Of a stretch of DNA of 64,000 bases, positions 54,120-62,584 are shown piece after piece. The notes beneath the pieces were generated by a model. The model saw only the letters and a program-made list of their open reading frames with translations, was not told the DNA's origin and searched no databases. The number at the start of each line of letters is the position of its first letter. The first letter of the stretch is position 1. The DNA is from Acidobacteriota bacterium. Its GTDB lineage: Bacteria; Acidobacteriota; Vicinamibacteria; Vicinamibacterales; UBA823. A program made the position numbers and the translations under genes. The stretch is from NCBI GenBank assembly GCA_002730525.1, contig PCAK01000023.1:62001-126000 (forward strand). The letters are read 5' to 3'.

Positions 54120-54502
54120 ACTTTCTCTAGAGACTTTTCGGGTCTTGCGTTCCGGTGAGAGGGTACTGCTGGGTGTTGTGCCCAAAAGTGTGCCCTGGGA
54201 CGAAGGCATCGAGCTTCTGGGCGGCTTGCTGCAGGTCTGATTCGTTGACGATGGGCCATCTGGCGCTGGGTGAGCGGCCGCGGCGGCTCGAACGGCAGCC
54301 GCGCTTCGGGTGGAGGTGCTGCTTCGGCGAGCCGGCGCACCCGAAACCGATTCATCTCCCCGCGGTAGCACTCGAAGCAGAGCGTGTGGTCTCGATCAGC
54401 CCACACCTCGCCCCGATACCGGAATCTGGCCTTCCGTTCCTCGCACGCCGCGCACAAGATCCTGATCCGCTTCGACCGACGGTGGCGTTGCTTGCTCGAC
54501 AT
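54098..54502 (-). CDS. Cys-rich zinc-ribbon-like ORF, 3' end replaced
   Basis: ATG 54502 starts with the basic MSSKQRHRRSKRIRI, then ILCAACEERKARFRYRGE and HTLCFECYRGEMNRFRVRR: two CxxC pairs 25 residues apart, a likely zinc site. The first ~80 residues look like a real small protein of unknown function. From about 54260 on, the frame passes through the integrase remnant in a different phase and ends inside tRNA-Cys, so the last ~50 residues are probably not native. I take it as a gene truncated by the same event that left the integrase fragment. Confidence 0.5.
54127..54261 (-). pseudogene. C-terminal remnant of a tyrosine recombinase/integrase
   Basis: On the minus strand a 45-codon stretch reads RWPIVNESDLQQAAQKLDAF, then VPGHTFGHN and a short tail to a TAG at 54129-54127. 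This matches the end of phage/island integrases, where the catalytic Tyr segment (typically RYAIVNE) is followed by DL-x2-A-x2-KLD. Here the Tyr position is Trp and nothing upstream in this frame is integrase-like. Its location 8 nt from the 3' end of tRNA-Cys, a common att site, marks an old integration scar. Confidence 0.6.
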
Positions 54503-54607
54503 CGGCGACCCTCCAGACCGGCTGGGGCTGGTCCCCCAGCGTCGATGGGTCCAGCGTAGCGAACGAACGTGACAGATCAGGTCATACGCTCGATGTTCGC
54601 CAAAGGC

Positions 54608-54649
54608 GGCAAGGGCCTCCTTGCCGGGTCATGGGCGAAGTCCTAGAAT
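54608..54649 (+). promoter_or_regulatory. Promoter with operator-like hairpin before the NHL-type gene
   Basis: TTGCCG (54621-54626) and TAGAAT (54644-54649) have a 17-bp spacer, the best sigma70-type promoter in the window. The perfect inverted repeat GGCAAGG-GCCT-CCTTGCC (54608-54625) overlaps the -35, where a repressor could bind. The rest of 54503-54709 contains no gene that I can recognise. Confidence 0.5.
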
Positions 54650-54709
54650 GGCCGTCACCAAACACCACAGAGACGCTAGGTCGCTCCCGAGCAGCATACG
54701 GAGGAGATG

Positions 54710-55897
54710 ATGAAAGCAAAGACGCTTCCCGTCGTGATCCTGTTGGCGCTCATCCTCGCAGTGGCCGCCGGCCAGACCTTCCTCGACAAGAAGCTGGAGG
54801 TGGTGCAGTCCGGGATGGTCGAGGTGCCGCTGTTCGAGGTCGATCCGTTCTGGCCCAAGCCGCTGCCCAATCACTGGATTCTGGGCAATTCGATCGGCGT
54901 CGGGGTCGATTCCCGCGATCACGTCTTCATCGTGCACCGCCGGGGCGCCCTGAACGCGAGCAACGAAGGCAACGTGGGACTGGATCAGCCTGATGCCGAA
55001 TGCTGCGAGGCAGCGCCCAACGTGCTCGAGTTCGATCCGGAGGGCAATCTCGTAGGTTCCTTTGGCGGGTCCGGGGATGGTTACACCTGGCCGACATCGA
55101 ACCACGGGCTGCAGGTCGATCCGATGGACAACATCTGGATCGGCGGCAACGGGCAGGGCGACTCCCACATCCTGAAGTTCACGCGCGACGGTCGGTTCCT
55201 GATGCAGGTCGGAGAGCCTGGCCAGGACACCGACTCCAGCAGTTCGACCCATTTCTCACGAGTCGCGAAGGTGTCCTTCGACGCCGACGGGAACGAAGCG
55301 TTCGTCGCCGACGGCTACGGCAACAAACGGATTGTCGTGGTGGACGCCGACACCGGCGCGTTCCTGCGCAGCTGGGGCGCCTACGGCAACGAGCCGGACG
55401 ACGCCGACCTCGGCAGGTTCGATCCCGATGCGCCGCCGGCGCAGCAGTTTCGCGGGCCGGTCCACTGCGCCGAGCCGTCGAACGACGGCCTCGTCTACGT
55501 CTGCGATCGGACGTCGAATCGAATCCAGGTCTTCCAGCAGGATGGCACCTACGTTGAAGAGGTGTTCATCGAGGGGCGCACGCTCAGTTCGGGCTCGACC
55601 TGGGAGATCGCCTTCTCGCGCGACGACGCGCAGCGCTTCATGTACGTGGCCGACGGTATCAACCGGAAGATCCATGTGATGGATCGCGCGTCGCTCGAGG
55701 TGCTCTACACCTTCGGTGATGGCGGACGTCAGCCGGGGCAGTTCTACGGGGTGCACAGCATCGAGACCGATTCTGCCGGCAACATCTACACGACCGAGAC
55801 CTGGGAAGGGAAGCGGGTGCAGAAGTTCGTCTACATGGGGCTGGGACGGGTCGAACGGGGCGCGAACCGGGGCGTGCCCTGGCCGACGCAGGATTGA
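54710..55897 (+). CDS. Secreted NHL-repeat beta-propeller protein
   Basis: 395 residues from the second of two adjacent ATGs (54707, 54710); GGAGGAG touches the first and sits 3 nt before the second, so 54710 is preferred. Signal peptide or anchor: LPVVILLALILAVAAGQTF. NHL-like repeats follow: GVGVDSRDHVFIVHR, GLQVDPMDNIWIGGNGQGD, VSFDADGNEAFVADGYGN, VYVCDRTSNRIQVFQQDGTY and HSIETDSAGNIYTTETWEGK (20 residues), about five to six blades. Likely periplasmic or extracellular. Ligand or enzyme activity unknown; peptidyl-amidating-lyase-like propellers are one possibility. Confidence 0.82.
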   Translation: MKAKTLPVVILLALILAVAAGQTFLDKKLEVVQSGMVEVPLFEVDPFWPKPLPNHWILGNSIGVGVDSRDHVFIVHRRGALNASNEGNVGLDQPDAECCEAAPNVLEFDPEGNLVGSFGGSGDGYTWPTSNHGLQVDPMDNIWIGGNGQGDSHILKFTRDGRFLMQVGEPGQDTDSSSSTHFSRVAKVSFDADGNEAFVADGYGNKRIVVVDADTGAFLRSWGAYGNEPDDADLGRFDPDAPPAQQFRGPVHCAEPSNDGLVYVCDRTSNRIQVFQQDGTYVEEVFIEGRTLSSGSTWEIAFSRDDAQRFMYVADGINRKIHVMDRASLEVLYTFGDGGRQPGQFYGVHSIETDSAGNIYTTETWEGKRVQKFVYMGLGRVERGANRGVPWPTQD

Positions 55898-55910
55898 CGC
55901 CGGCACGCGA

Positions 55911-56182
55911 TCAGGCTCGAGACGCCGGAGCGGTCATCCGGAAACGCGCCATGACCAGGCCGCCGTTGTTTGCTTCGGCGTCGGCATGGGCCAGATCGAC
56001 GCGAGCGCGGCTATGGCAGGTAGAAGGGTGGCGTTCCGGGCCAGATGGCTCGGCAATATCTTGAGTGCGACGTGGCGCTCGACCGCCGGCTGGTACGCTT
56101 TGTAGACCGACGCCATGCCGCCCTCGCCGAGGGGGGCGACGATACGGTAGGGCCCAAAGGCTCGGCCGGTCAGGTCTTCCAT
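55911..56182 (-). pseudogene. N-terminal remnant of a Ser/Thr protein kinase
   Basis: ATG 56182 (minus) starts MEDLTGRAFGPYRIVAPLGE and continues through GGMASVYKAYQPAVERHVAL to KILPSHLARN: glycine loop and ATP-binding Lys of a typical bacterial kinase. After about 50 residues the homology stops. No catalytic loop follows in any frame. One frame ends at 55934, another with ARVDLAHADAEANNGGLVMA ends at 55911 and is of unknown origin. A large internal deletion has removed the rest. It is squeezed between two plus-strand genes, and its start overlaps the promoter region of the CsgG-like gene. Confidence 0.7.
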
Positions 56183-56215
56183 GGAGTTCGGGCGGTCGCG
56201 GCCCCAGCCGGGTGC

Positions 56216-56263
56216 TATAGTGTCGCATAGTGTCGCGATGAGGAGGCGCCAATGAGCCAATGA
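56216..56263 (+). promoter_or_regulatory. Duplicated -10-like box and three-codon ORF upstream of the CsgG-like gene
   Basis: TATAGT (56216-56221) lies in a 10-bp unit ATAGTGTCGC that is repeated directly (56217-56226, 56227-56236). AGGAGG at 56241-56246 is followed 5 nt later by ATG AGC CAA TGA (56252-56263), a minimal MSQ ORF whose stop overlaps the real start as ATGA at 56260. The SD is 13 nt from the real start, so re-initiation after the tiny ORF is likely. Confidence 0.45.
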
Positions 56264-57162
56264 GAGGACAACGTTTTTCGATCATCATCATCTGTCTTGT
56301 CGCTGCCTTCGCCTGGCAGGGGTTCTCGGTCGCTGATGCCCAGGCGCAGGGTGACAAGGTTCGCGTCGCGGTCCTCAACTTCGAGAACAACAGCACCTGG
56401 GGCTACTGGGGCGATAATCTGGGCGCCGCCGCGGCCGACGAGCTGACGACCCAGCTCTTTCGGTCGGGAGAATTCAGCGTCATCGAGCGCGCCCAGCTGG
56501 CGACGATTCTCGCCGAGCAGGATCTCGGGGCGAGCGGTGCCGTGAACCCGTCGACCGCGGCGCAGCTTGGCCAGTTACTCGGGGCGCAGCTGGTTCTCAC
56601 CGGGTCGATCACCCAGTTCTCCATCGAGCGCCAATCGGGCAGGTTCGGACGCCTCGGCGGCTCCTATTCCCGCGCCGAATCGATCGTTGACGTTCGGTTG
56701 GTCAACACGACGACCGGCGAAATCATGTTGGCGGAGGAGGGCGAGGGCAACAAGCGCTTCGGCGGAGGGTCCTTTGGCAGCGCTGGAGCCGAGCGCGACT
56801 TCGATGTCGGTTTGGCCCAGGAGTCGCTGCGACCCGCGATCGAGCAGGTCGTGGAGAAGATCGTCGCGCAGGCCGACCAGTTCGCGGCGCTCAAGCCGGT
56901 CGCGCCGGCCGGTGAGATCGTCGGGTCGCGGAACGGGTCGTTCTACATCAACCGCGGCCAGAATGCCGGCGTGCAGGTGGGGCAGCGCTATGCCGTGATG
57001 CGTGTGGTCGACGAGATCACGGATGCCAGTGGCAACGTCCTCGATCGGATCACCGATCAGGTGGGCGAGCTCGAAGTCACGCAGGTGCTGTCGCAGTCAG
57101 CGGTCTGTAGTCTCGTGAGCGGGGAGGCTGCCGAGGGCGACCAGGTTCAGAGCGGCGGCTAG
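56260..57162 (+). CDS. CsgG/LpoB-like secreted protein
   Basis: 300 residues. N-terminal signal peptide (FSIIIICLVAAFAWQGFSVA) ending near ADAQAQG, without a lipobox Cys. The core matches the CsgG/HfaB fold: VRVAVLNFENNSTWGYWGDN (20 residues), AAADELTTQLFRSGEFSVIE (20), QLGQLLGAQLVLTGSITQFS (20), then VDVRLVNTTTGEIMLAEEGE (20). The C-terminal third (SFYINRGQNAGVQVGQRYAV) resembles the small beta domain seen after such folds in envelope proteins. No curli genes are present. Role in envelope assembly or PBP activation is inferred. Confidence 0.82.
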   Translation: MRGQRFSIIIICLVAAFAWQGFSVADAQAQGDKVRVAVLNFENNSTWGYWGDNLGAAAADELTTQLFRSGEFSVIERAQLATILAEQDLGASGAVNPSTAAQLGQLLGAQLVLTGSITQFSIERQSGRFGRLGGSYSRAESIVDVRLVNTTTGEIMLAEEGEGNKRFGGGSFGSAGAERDFDVGLAQESLRPAIEQVVEKIVAQADQFAALKPVAPAGEIVGSRNGSFYINRGQNAGVQVGQRYAVMRVVDEITDASGNVLDRITDQVGELEVTQVLSQSAVCSLVSGEAAEGDQVQSGG

Positions 57163-57174
57163 GTTGCAGCCGGC

Positions 57175-57392
57175 TCAGGCCAGTACCTGGCCGAGCGCCT
57201 CGATGCAGGCGGGGCGGAATCTCGCTGCCGGTTTCCTTCTGGAGCGCCGCCAAGATTCTGGCGTCCCGTGAGAGTTGCTCACCGCGGAGCCCGCGGTGGT
57301 ATCCCGACCCATCCAGTCCCTCGTGTGATGTCCAGCGCGTACGACAATGCCGAGGGGACCTCGGACAGTCGGATTTCGCGCTCGGCGGGCAT
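57175..57392 (-). pseudogene. Internally deleted HD-domain (HD-GYP-like) phosphohydrolase remnant
   Basis: On the minus strand, ATG 57392 begins MPAEREIRLSEVPSALSYAL, the usual N-terminus of HD-domain phosphodiesterases of this type. It then jumps, with a frame change, to HEGLDGSGYHRGLRGEQLS and RDARILAA, the HD-GYP motif region near the C-terminus, and ends (third frame) with FRPACIEALGQVLA at 57175. The whole catalytic HD part between is gone. This explains the 298-bp gap between the CsgG-like and MscS-type genes. Confidence 0.65.
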
Positions 57393-57442
57393 CTGCCGGA
57401 TCCTCTCACGGCAGCTGTCTAGGAATCTCGGCCGAGTTCCGG

Positions 57443-57448
57443 GATAAT
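57443..57448 (+). promoter_or_regulatory. GATAAT -10-like box before the MscS-type gene
   Basis: GATAAT 12 nt before ATG 57461, with no SD in between (GCACCGACCC). Predicted leader about 5 nt. Same arrangement as at the TonB-like, kinase and rsmE genes. Confidence 0.4.
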
Positions 57449-57460
57449 CTGCACCGACCC

Positions 57461-58732
57461 ATGATCGAATCCTTATACGAGTTCTTGCTCGCCCAGGGGA
57501 TGGCGGAGCCGTTGGCCGCGCGGCTGACGATGGTGGCCGACATCGTCGCCATCCTGCTGTTGGCGTTCGTGGCCGATGTCGTCGCCAGGCGGGTCATCGT
57601 CCGCGGCGTCGTGGCCCTGGCGGCGCGAACGACGACCCACTGGGACGACGCCATCATGCAACGCCGGGCGGTGCACCGGCTGGCGCATCTGGCGCCGGCG
57701 ATCGTCGTCTATCACTTCGCGTCATCGGCCTTGGCAGGTTACGAGACGTGGAGCGCGGTCATCCAGGAGGTGTCCCTCCTCTACATGATCCTCGTCGCGG
57801 TCATGGTGGCCGACGGCGTCCTCAACGCGACCGTCGACCTCCTGCGCGCCTCGCAGGTGGCGCGCGACGTCCCGCTCACGAGTTTCGTGCAGATCATCAA
57901 GCTGACGATCTACTGCGTCTCGGCCATCGCCGCGCTGTCGCTGGTCCTGGGCAAGTCACCGGTGCTGCTCCTGAGCGGCCTGGGGGCGATGACGGCCGTC
58001 CTTATGCTGGTCTTCAAGGATCCGATCCTGGGGTTTGTCGGAGGCGTTCAGCTGTCCGTCAATCGGATGGTCGCGCCGGGCGACTGGATCGAGATGCCGA
58101 AGTACGGCGCCGACGGCGACGTGATGGAAGTCGGGCTGACGTCGGTCAAGGTGCGGAACTGGGACAAGACGATCACGACGATCCCGACCTATGCGCTCAT
58201 CAGCGAGTCGTTCAAGAACTGGCGGGGGATGTCGGAGTCGGGCGGGCGGCGGATCAAGCGGGCGATCCAGATCGACACGACCTCGATCCGCTTCTGCGAC
58301 GACGAGAGTCTGGCGCGCTTCTCGAAGATCCGCCACATGGGGTCGTACATCGAACGGAAGCGGCAGGAGATCGCCGACTGGAACGCCGAGCACGACGCCG
58401 ACGACACGCGGCCGAGCAACCTTCGACGCCTCACGAACGTGGGAACGTTCCGGGCGTACATCGTCGCCTACCTGCGGCATCATCCTCTGATCCATCAGGA
58501 GATGACATTCCTAGTCCGGCAGCTCGAGTCGGGCGCCCAGGGGCTGCCGATCGAGATCTACGTGTTCAGTCGCGATACGGACTGGGTTCGATACGAAGAC
58601 CTGCAGTCGGACATCTTCGACCACATCATGGCGATTGCGCCCGAGTTCGACCTACGGGTCTACCAGAGCCCGTCGGGTGGCGACCTGCAGGACGCCCTGC
58701 AGGGCATCCGAAGCACGGGGGAGCGGCAATGA
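57461..58732 (+). CDS. MscS-family mechanosensitive channel (YbdG/miniconductance type)
   Basis: 423 residues from ATG 57461. Five hydrophobic spans: about 25-45, 65-85, 95-115, 140-160 and the pore helix GLGAMTAVLMLVFKDPILGF (20 residues) with the MscS-like GFVGGVQLSVNRMVAPGDWI. The beta domain has WDKTITTIPTYALISESFKN (20). An insert after this (about 290-330, charged) and the long C-terminal domain (LPIEIYVFSRDTDWVRYEDL, 20) are typical of the YbdG/MscM subgroup. Likely releases solutes on osmotic downshift. The stop overlaps the next ATG by 4 nt. Confidence 0.9.
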   Translation: MIESLYEFLLAQGMAEPLAARLTMVADIVAILLLAFVADVVARRVIVRGVVALAARTTTHWDDAIMQRRAVHRLAHLAPAIVVYHFASSALAGYETWSAVIQEVSLLYMILVAVMVADGVLNATVDLLRASQVARDVPLTSFVQIIKLTIYCVSAIAALSLVLGKSPVLLLSGLGAMTAVLMLVFKDPILGFVGGVQLSVNRMVAPGDWIEMPKYGADGDVMEVGLTSVKVRNWDKTITTIPTYALISESFKNWRGMSESGGRRIKRAIQIDTTSIRFCDDESLARFSKIRHMGSYIERKRQEIADWNAEHDADDTRPSNLRRLTNVGTFRAYIVAYLRHHPLIHQEMTFLVRQLESGAQGLPIEIYVFSRDTDWVRYEDLQSDIFDHIMAIAPEFDLRVYQSPSGGDLQDALQGIRSTGERQ

Positions 58733-58920
58733 ACATTAGACGATGGGCGCTAGCGGCCCCGCTGGCGATGATGACGTTGGGGGTGACGGCCCACGTGGCC
58801 GGAGCGCAGGAAACCGGCCAGCCGGCGAGTGACGTGCTGCTCCAGTTCGACCCGTGGGGGAACCCGACGCCCCGCGGCGGGGTGACCAACAACGGACCGA
58901 ATTCCCACTCGGTCTGGTGA
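58729..58920 (+). CDS. Signal-peptide N-terminus of the large propeller protein, ended by an in-frame TGA
   Basis: 63 codons: signal peptide MNIRRWALAAPLAMMTLGVT, cleavage near AGAQ, then SDVLLQFDPWGNPTPRGGVT and a TGA at 58918-58920. The same frame stays open after the TGA for 1217 codons of propeller repeats, and the 3-codon gap to the next GTG is in register, so this is the missing 5' part of the gene at 58930. ATG 58729 overlaps the MscS stop (ATGA). Confidence 0.7.
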   Translation: MNIRRWALAAPLAMMTLGVTAHVAGAQETGQPASDVLLQFDPWGNPTPRGGVTNNGPNSHSVW

Positions 58921-58929
58921 CCGGGCTCG

Positions 58930-61900
58930 GTGGCGCTGGATCGCGTCAATCATCGGATGTTCGTCCCGGAGCCCGGCAATATCCGGATACTCGTCTACCA
59001 GCTCGACGAAGACGGCCGGCATATCCGCCACACGGCCGACCACGTCATCGGGCATCGGAGCCTGCTCGGCCGCCGGCGCCAGTCGGTCACGAATCGGACG
59101 GACGGCGCGGGCGGCGCCGAGACAGGCCTCGCCGTCGACAACGTCCATCAGCGACTCTTCGTCCGCGACCGTAGCCGGATCCTGGTCTTCGACATCCATC
59201 CCGACCGGATGCAGGACTATCCGGCGGCGACGCACGTCATCGGCCAGCCCGACTTCGAGACGATGGTCCAGGGCGGCGGCCAGAAGAAGTTCAGCGGCGC
59301 GGAGATCATCGTCGACGAGGCGAACCAACGATTGTTCGTCGAGGATGGCTCGCGGATCTTGGTCTTCGACGTCGACCCCGGACGTCTGACGAACTACCCC
59401 GACGCGGCGCTGGTGATCGGCCAGCCCGACTTCGAGAGCCGCGAGCGCGGCCTCGGGACGAATCGCCTGACGCGCGCCCACGGCATCGCGCTCGACTCCG
59501 ATGAGTACCGGCTGTTCGTCTCCGATCAGGGCAACAACCGGATCCTCGTCTTCGACGTGCATCCAGACCGGCTCGCGAACGACCCCGACGCGATCGCGGT
59601 GCTGGGGCAGCCCGACTTCTTCACGAACGCGCCGCGGTTTGCCGGCGCGAACGCCCGCCCCGAGGAACGGGAGGGCCTCCGGTCGATCACGCCGGGCGGG
59701 CTCGACTACGATCGGCTGCACAAGCGGTTGTTCGTGAGTCAGTTGCCACACAACCGGATTCTCGTCTTCGAGGCGGCGCCCGACAAGCTGCAGGACAACC
59801 TGGAAGCGTTCGCGGTCGTCGGACAGCCCGATTTCGAGACGTTCGACCCGGTCATCTCCCAGACCCAGTTCGCCTTCCCGAAGGACCCGTCCGTCGATTC
59901 GGAGAAGCAGGTGCTGTATGTCTCGGAAGGCTTTCCGGGCGGCAACCGCGTCATGACATTCGACATTCGCCCCGAGGTGCTCCGTAGCGGCCTTGCGGCG
60001 GTCGACGTCATTGGCCACGTCGACGACGAGGGCCGCGACGATTTCACCCGACGGATGGCCAACGATCGGCTCGACGGCCGGACGACGACGCTGGCGCGCG
60101 CCCTGGCGCTCGACGCTCGGCATCACCGGCTCTGGGTCGCCGACGAGTACAACAACCGCGTGCTCGGATTCCAGCTCGACCGCGACAACCGGCTGCTCGA
60201 GCGGGAGGCGCGCTGGGTGTTCGGGCAACCCGACTTCCGCACGGCCCGCGGCGCGCGGTCGCGGGTCGGCATGAACGTGCCGCTGGCCGTCGCGTACGAC
60301 GACGGGGACGAGCGCCTCTACGTCGGTGATGGCTGGAACGACCGGGTGCTCGTCTACGATGTCGATCCCGCGACCTTGCCACTCGGCGGCGACCATCGGG
60401 CCGCGGTCGTGCTCGGCCAGCCCGACTTCGACACCCAGGAGCCGAACGCGACGCGTGACCGCTTCGATTTCGCCGTCGATATCGGTCGAGGCATCGCGTC
60501 GAGCATGCTGCCGGTGGGGATCGCGATCGACGTCGACCACCGGCGGGCCTTCGTCGCCGACGGCGGCAACCACCGGATCCTCGTCTTCGACATCGACCGC
60601 GACCGGCTGGCCAGCGGTGCGGCGGCCGTGGCCGTCCTCGGCCAGCCCGACTTCACCTCGAACGCCGCGCGGTTGACCGCCGACGGGCTCAGTTCGCCAG
60701 GCCATCTGGCCTACGACGCCGATCACGATCGGCTGTTTGCGGTCGACAACCGGAATCATCGCGTCGTCGTCTTCGACGTCGCGCCTGCACGGCTCGCGAA
60801 CGGCCAGACGGCGCGATGGGTCCTCGGCCAGCCCGACCTGACGACCACGACCCCACCTGGGGACCAGCGTGGCGCCGGGGAGATCATCAACGCGTCGCGG
60901 TTCGTCTCGCCGAACGGCGTGGCGTACGACCCGTCGTTGAAGCGGCTCTACGTCTCCGATCAGGGCAACGACCGCGTGATGATCTTCGACGTGGCCGCCG
61001 AGGGGATGGCGAATCAGCCGGCCGCGCTGGCGGTCCTGGGTCAGGCCGACGATTCGAGTCAGTCCGATCAGGTGCTGCGGGATCGGTCGGGACAGGACCA
61101 GCTGTACGACCCGCGCGGGCTGGCGTTCGACAGCATCAACCAGCGGCTGTACGTCACCGATTCACACTGGGCGCGGCTCATGGTGTTCGACTTCCCCAGT
61201 ACCGCTCGTTCCGCAACCGTGCCGCCGAACGGAGTGGCCGGCTTCAGTTCGCTCGATCCGATTCTGGTGCTGGCCGACATCGAGCAGACGTCGGGCTACG
61301 GCATCGTGCGCGAATCGCCGGGCGCGGTCTGGATGCGGACGCGTAGCCGCGTACGCACCGAGGAGTTGACCGAGCAGCAGAGCCGGATCCTGATCAGCCA
61401 GACCGCAGCGCGACTGGCGCCGCCGGCGAGGCGAACGCTGGTCTTTGTCGATCAGCGCGACCGGGCCGAGACGACCGTGGCGGTGACCAATCCGACCGAG
61501 GTGGCGCAGCAGGTCGAGTTCCGCCTCCGGCAGGGTCAGGACGAGGCCGGGGGTGTGAGCAGCGTCTCGCGGGCCCTCGCTCCGGGTGAGCGCGTGATCC
61601 TAGAGCTGGGCGATCTCTTCGAGGCGTCGGCGTCCACCGGCGCGCTCGACATCGCGGGCGACGTGCCGCTGTCGGTCGAGGCGTGGCGCACGGCGCGCAA
61701 CCAGTACGGCGAGGAGCCGGTCAGCGTGCTGCCGATCGTGCGCGGCGCCCCGGCGGCCCCGGCGACCGTGCTGCCCAACGTGACGGTCGGCGGCGGGTAT
61801 CGTACCGACGTCGTGCTGCTCAACCCGCACGACGAGCCGGCACGCGGCGAGTTGTCGGTGATGGACGACGCCGGCGTGGAGATCGAGCGCGAGCGCTACA

Positions 61901-62571
61901 CGCTCGCCCCTCGGACGGCGTTCACGTGGCAGCCCGCCGCCGGTGGCGTGATCCCACGGTCGCGCTACGTCGCCGTCCACCCCAGCTCGACGGTCTCGCC
62001 GTCGGTGGCGGCACTGGTCTCACGCTCGGACGACAGGCTGATCACGACGGCGACGGTCGAGCCGGCGGCCATCACGCTGCGGGCGCGCGTGCCCGTCAAC
62101 ACGATGCCCGATCTGCTTCGGCACGGCCGGACGCGGCTCCATCTGGTCATTGCCAATCCCGGCGAACACGGTGCGTCGATCCGCATGGTGCTGCGTGACC
62201 TCGACGGCCACGAAGTCGACCGGGCCGAGCCGCTGATCCTGCCCGGCGCTCAGGCCCACTTCACGCTTGGCGACCTGTTCGACCGGGTGCAGTTCGCCGG
62301 CGTGCTGAGCCTCGGGTCGGACGTGCCCGTGGCGATCACGTCGCGGCTCGTGACGACGAATCTTCGAGCCGACGAGATCTTGACCGAAATCCCGGTCTTG
62401 ACTGACAGTGCGGGCGCGCCGTCGCAGCTGTTTCCCTACGTCGACGGCGACGGAGATTCGACGCAGCTCATCGTGCTGCCGCTCGGCGATGCCGAGACCG
62501 TGTCCAGCGTGGCCATCGATGTCGATTTTCGGGGCGCGGATGGGCGTCCGATCGACGTGATCCTGCGGTGA
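58930..62571 (+). CDS. Large beta-propeller protein (VxGQPDF repeats), separated from its signal peptide by TGA
   Basis: 1213 codons from GTG 58930, in the same frame as the signal-peptide ORF. Residues up to about 740 contain nine V[IVFL]GQ[PA]D units plus two degenerate ones, spaced about 60-80 residues, each preceded by a strand pattern like LFVSDQGNNRILVFD and a helix-like P-x-RL-x2 segment: a repeat propeller of NHL type. The C-terminal ~480 residues are Ig-like or beta-rich (RTLVFVDQRDRAETTVAVTN, 20; FPYVDGDGDSTQLIVLPLGD, 20). Without the upstream part it would lack a signal peptide. Unless TGA is read through, the gene is inactive. Function unknown. Confidence 0.75.
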   Translation: MALDRVNHRMFVPEPGNIRILVYQLDEDGRHIRHTADHVIGHRSLLGRRRQSVTNRTDGAGGAETGLAVDNVHQRLFVRDRSRILVFDIHPDRMQDYPAATHVIGQPDFETMVQGGGQKKFSGAEIIVDEANQRLFVEDGSRILVFDVDPGRLTNYPDAALVIGQPDFESRERGLGTNRLTRAHGIALDSDEYRLFVSDQGNNRILVFDVHPDRLANDPDAIAVLGQPDFFTNAPRFAGANARPEEREGLRSITPGGLDYDRLHKRLFVSQLPHNRILVFEAAPDKLQDNLEAFAVVGQPDFETFDPVISQTQFAFPKDPSVDSEKQVLYVSEGFPGGNRVMTFDIRPEVLRSGLAAVDVIGHVDDEGRDDFTRRMANDRLDGRTTTLARALALDARHHRLWVADEYNNRVLGFQLDRDNRLLEREARWVFGQPDFRTARGARSRVGMNVPLAVAYDDGDERLYVGDGWNDRVLVYDVDPATLPLGGDHRAAVVLGQPDFDTQEPNATRDRFDFAVDIGRGIASSMLPVGIAIDVDHRRAFVADGGNHRILVFDIDRDRLASGAAAVAVLGQPDFTSNAARLTADGLSSPGHLAYDADHDRLFAVDNRNHRVVVFDVAPARLANGQTARWVLGQPDLTTTTPPGDQRGAGEIINASRFVSPNGVAYDPSLKRLYVSDQGNDRVMIFDVAAEGMANQPAALAVLGQADDSSQSDQVLRDRSGQDQLYDPRGLAFDSINQRLYVTDSHWARLMVFDFPSTARSATVPPNGVAGFSSLDPILVLADIEQTSGYGIVRESPGAVWMRTRSRVRTEELTEQQSRILISQTAARLAPPARRTLVFVDQRDRAETTVAVTNPTEVAQQVEFRLRQGQDEAGGVSSVSRALAPGERVILELGDLFEASASTGALDIAGDVPLSVEAWRTARNQYGEEPVSVLPIVRGAPAAPATVLPNVTVGGGYRTDVVLLNPHDEPARGELSVMDDAGVEIERERYTLAPRTAFTWQPAAGGVIPRSRYVAVHPSSTVSPSVAALVSRSDDRLITTATVEPAAITLRARVPVNTMPDLLRHGRTRLHLVIANPGEHGASIRMVLRDLDGHEVDRAEPLILPGAQAHFTLGDLFDRVQFAGVLSLGSDVPVAITSRLVTTNLRADEILTEIPVLTDSAGAPSQLFPYVDGDGDSTQLIVLPLGDAETVSSVAIDVDFRGADGRPIDVILR

Positions 62572-62584
62572 CCGAGGCTGCGAG

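Noticed and set aside
58918-58920. Selenocysteine reading of the TGA in the large propeller gene
   Set aside because: I see no convincing SECIS-like hairpin directly after it and propeller proteins have no known Sec site here; a nonsense change or base error is simpler. Left open in the findings.
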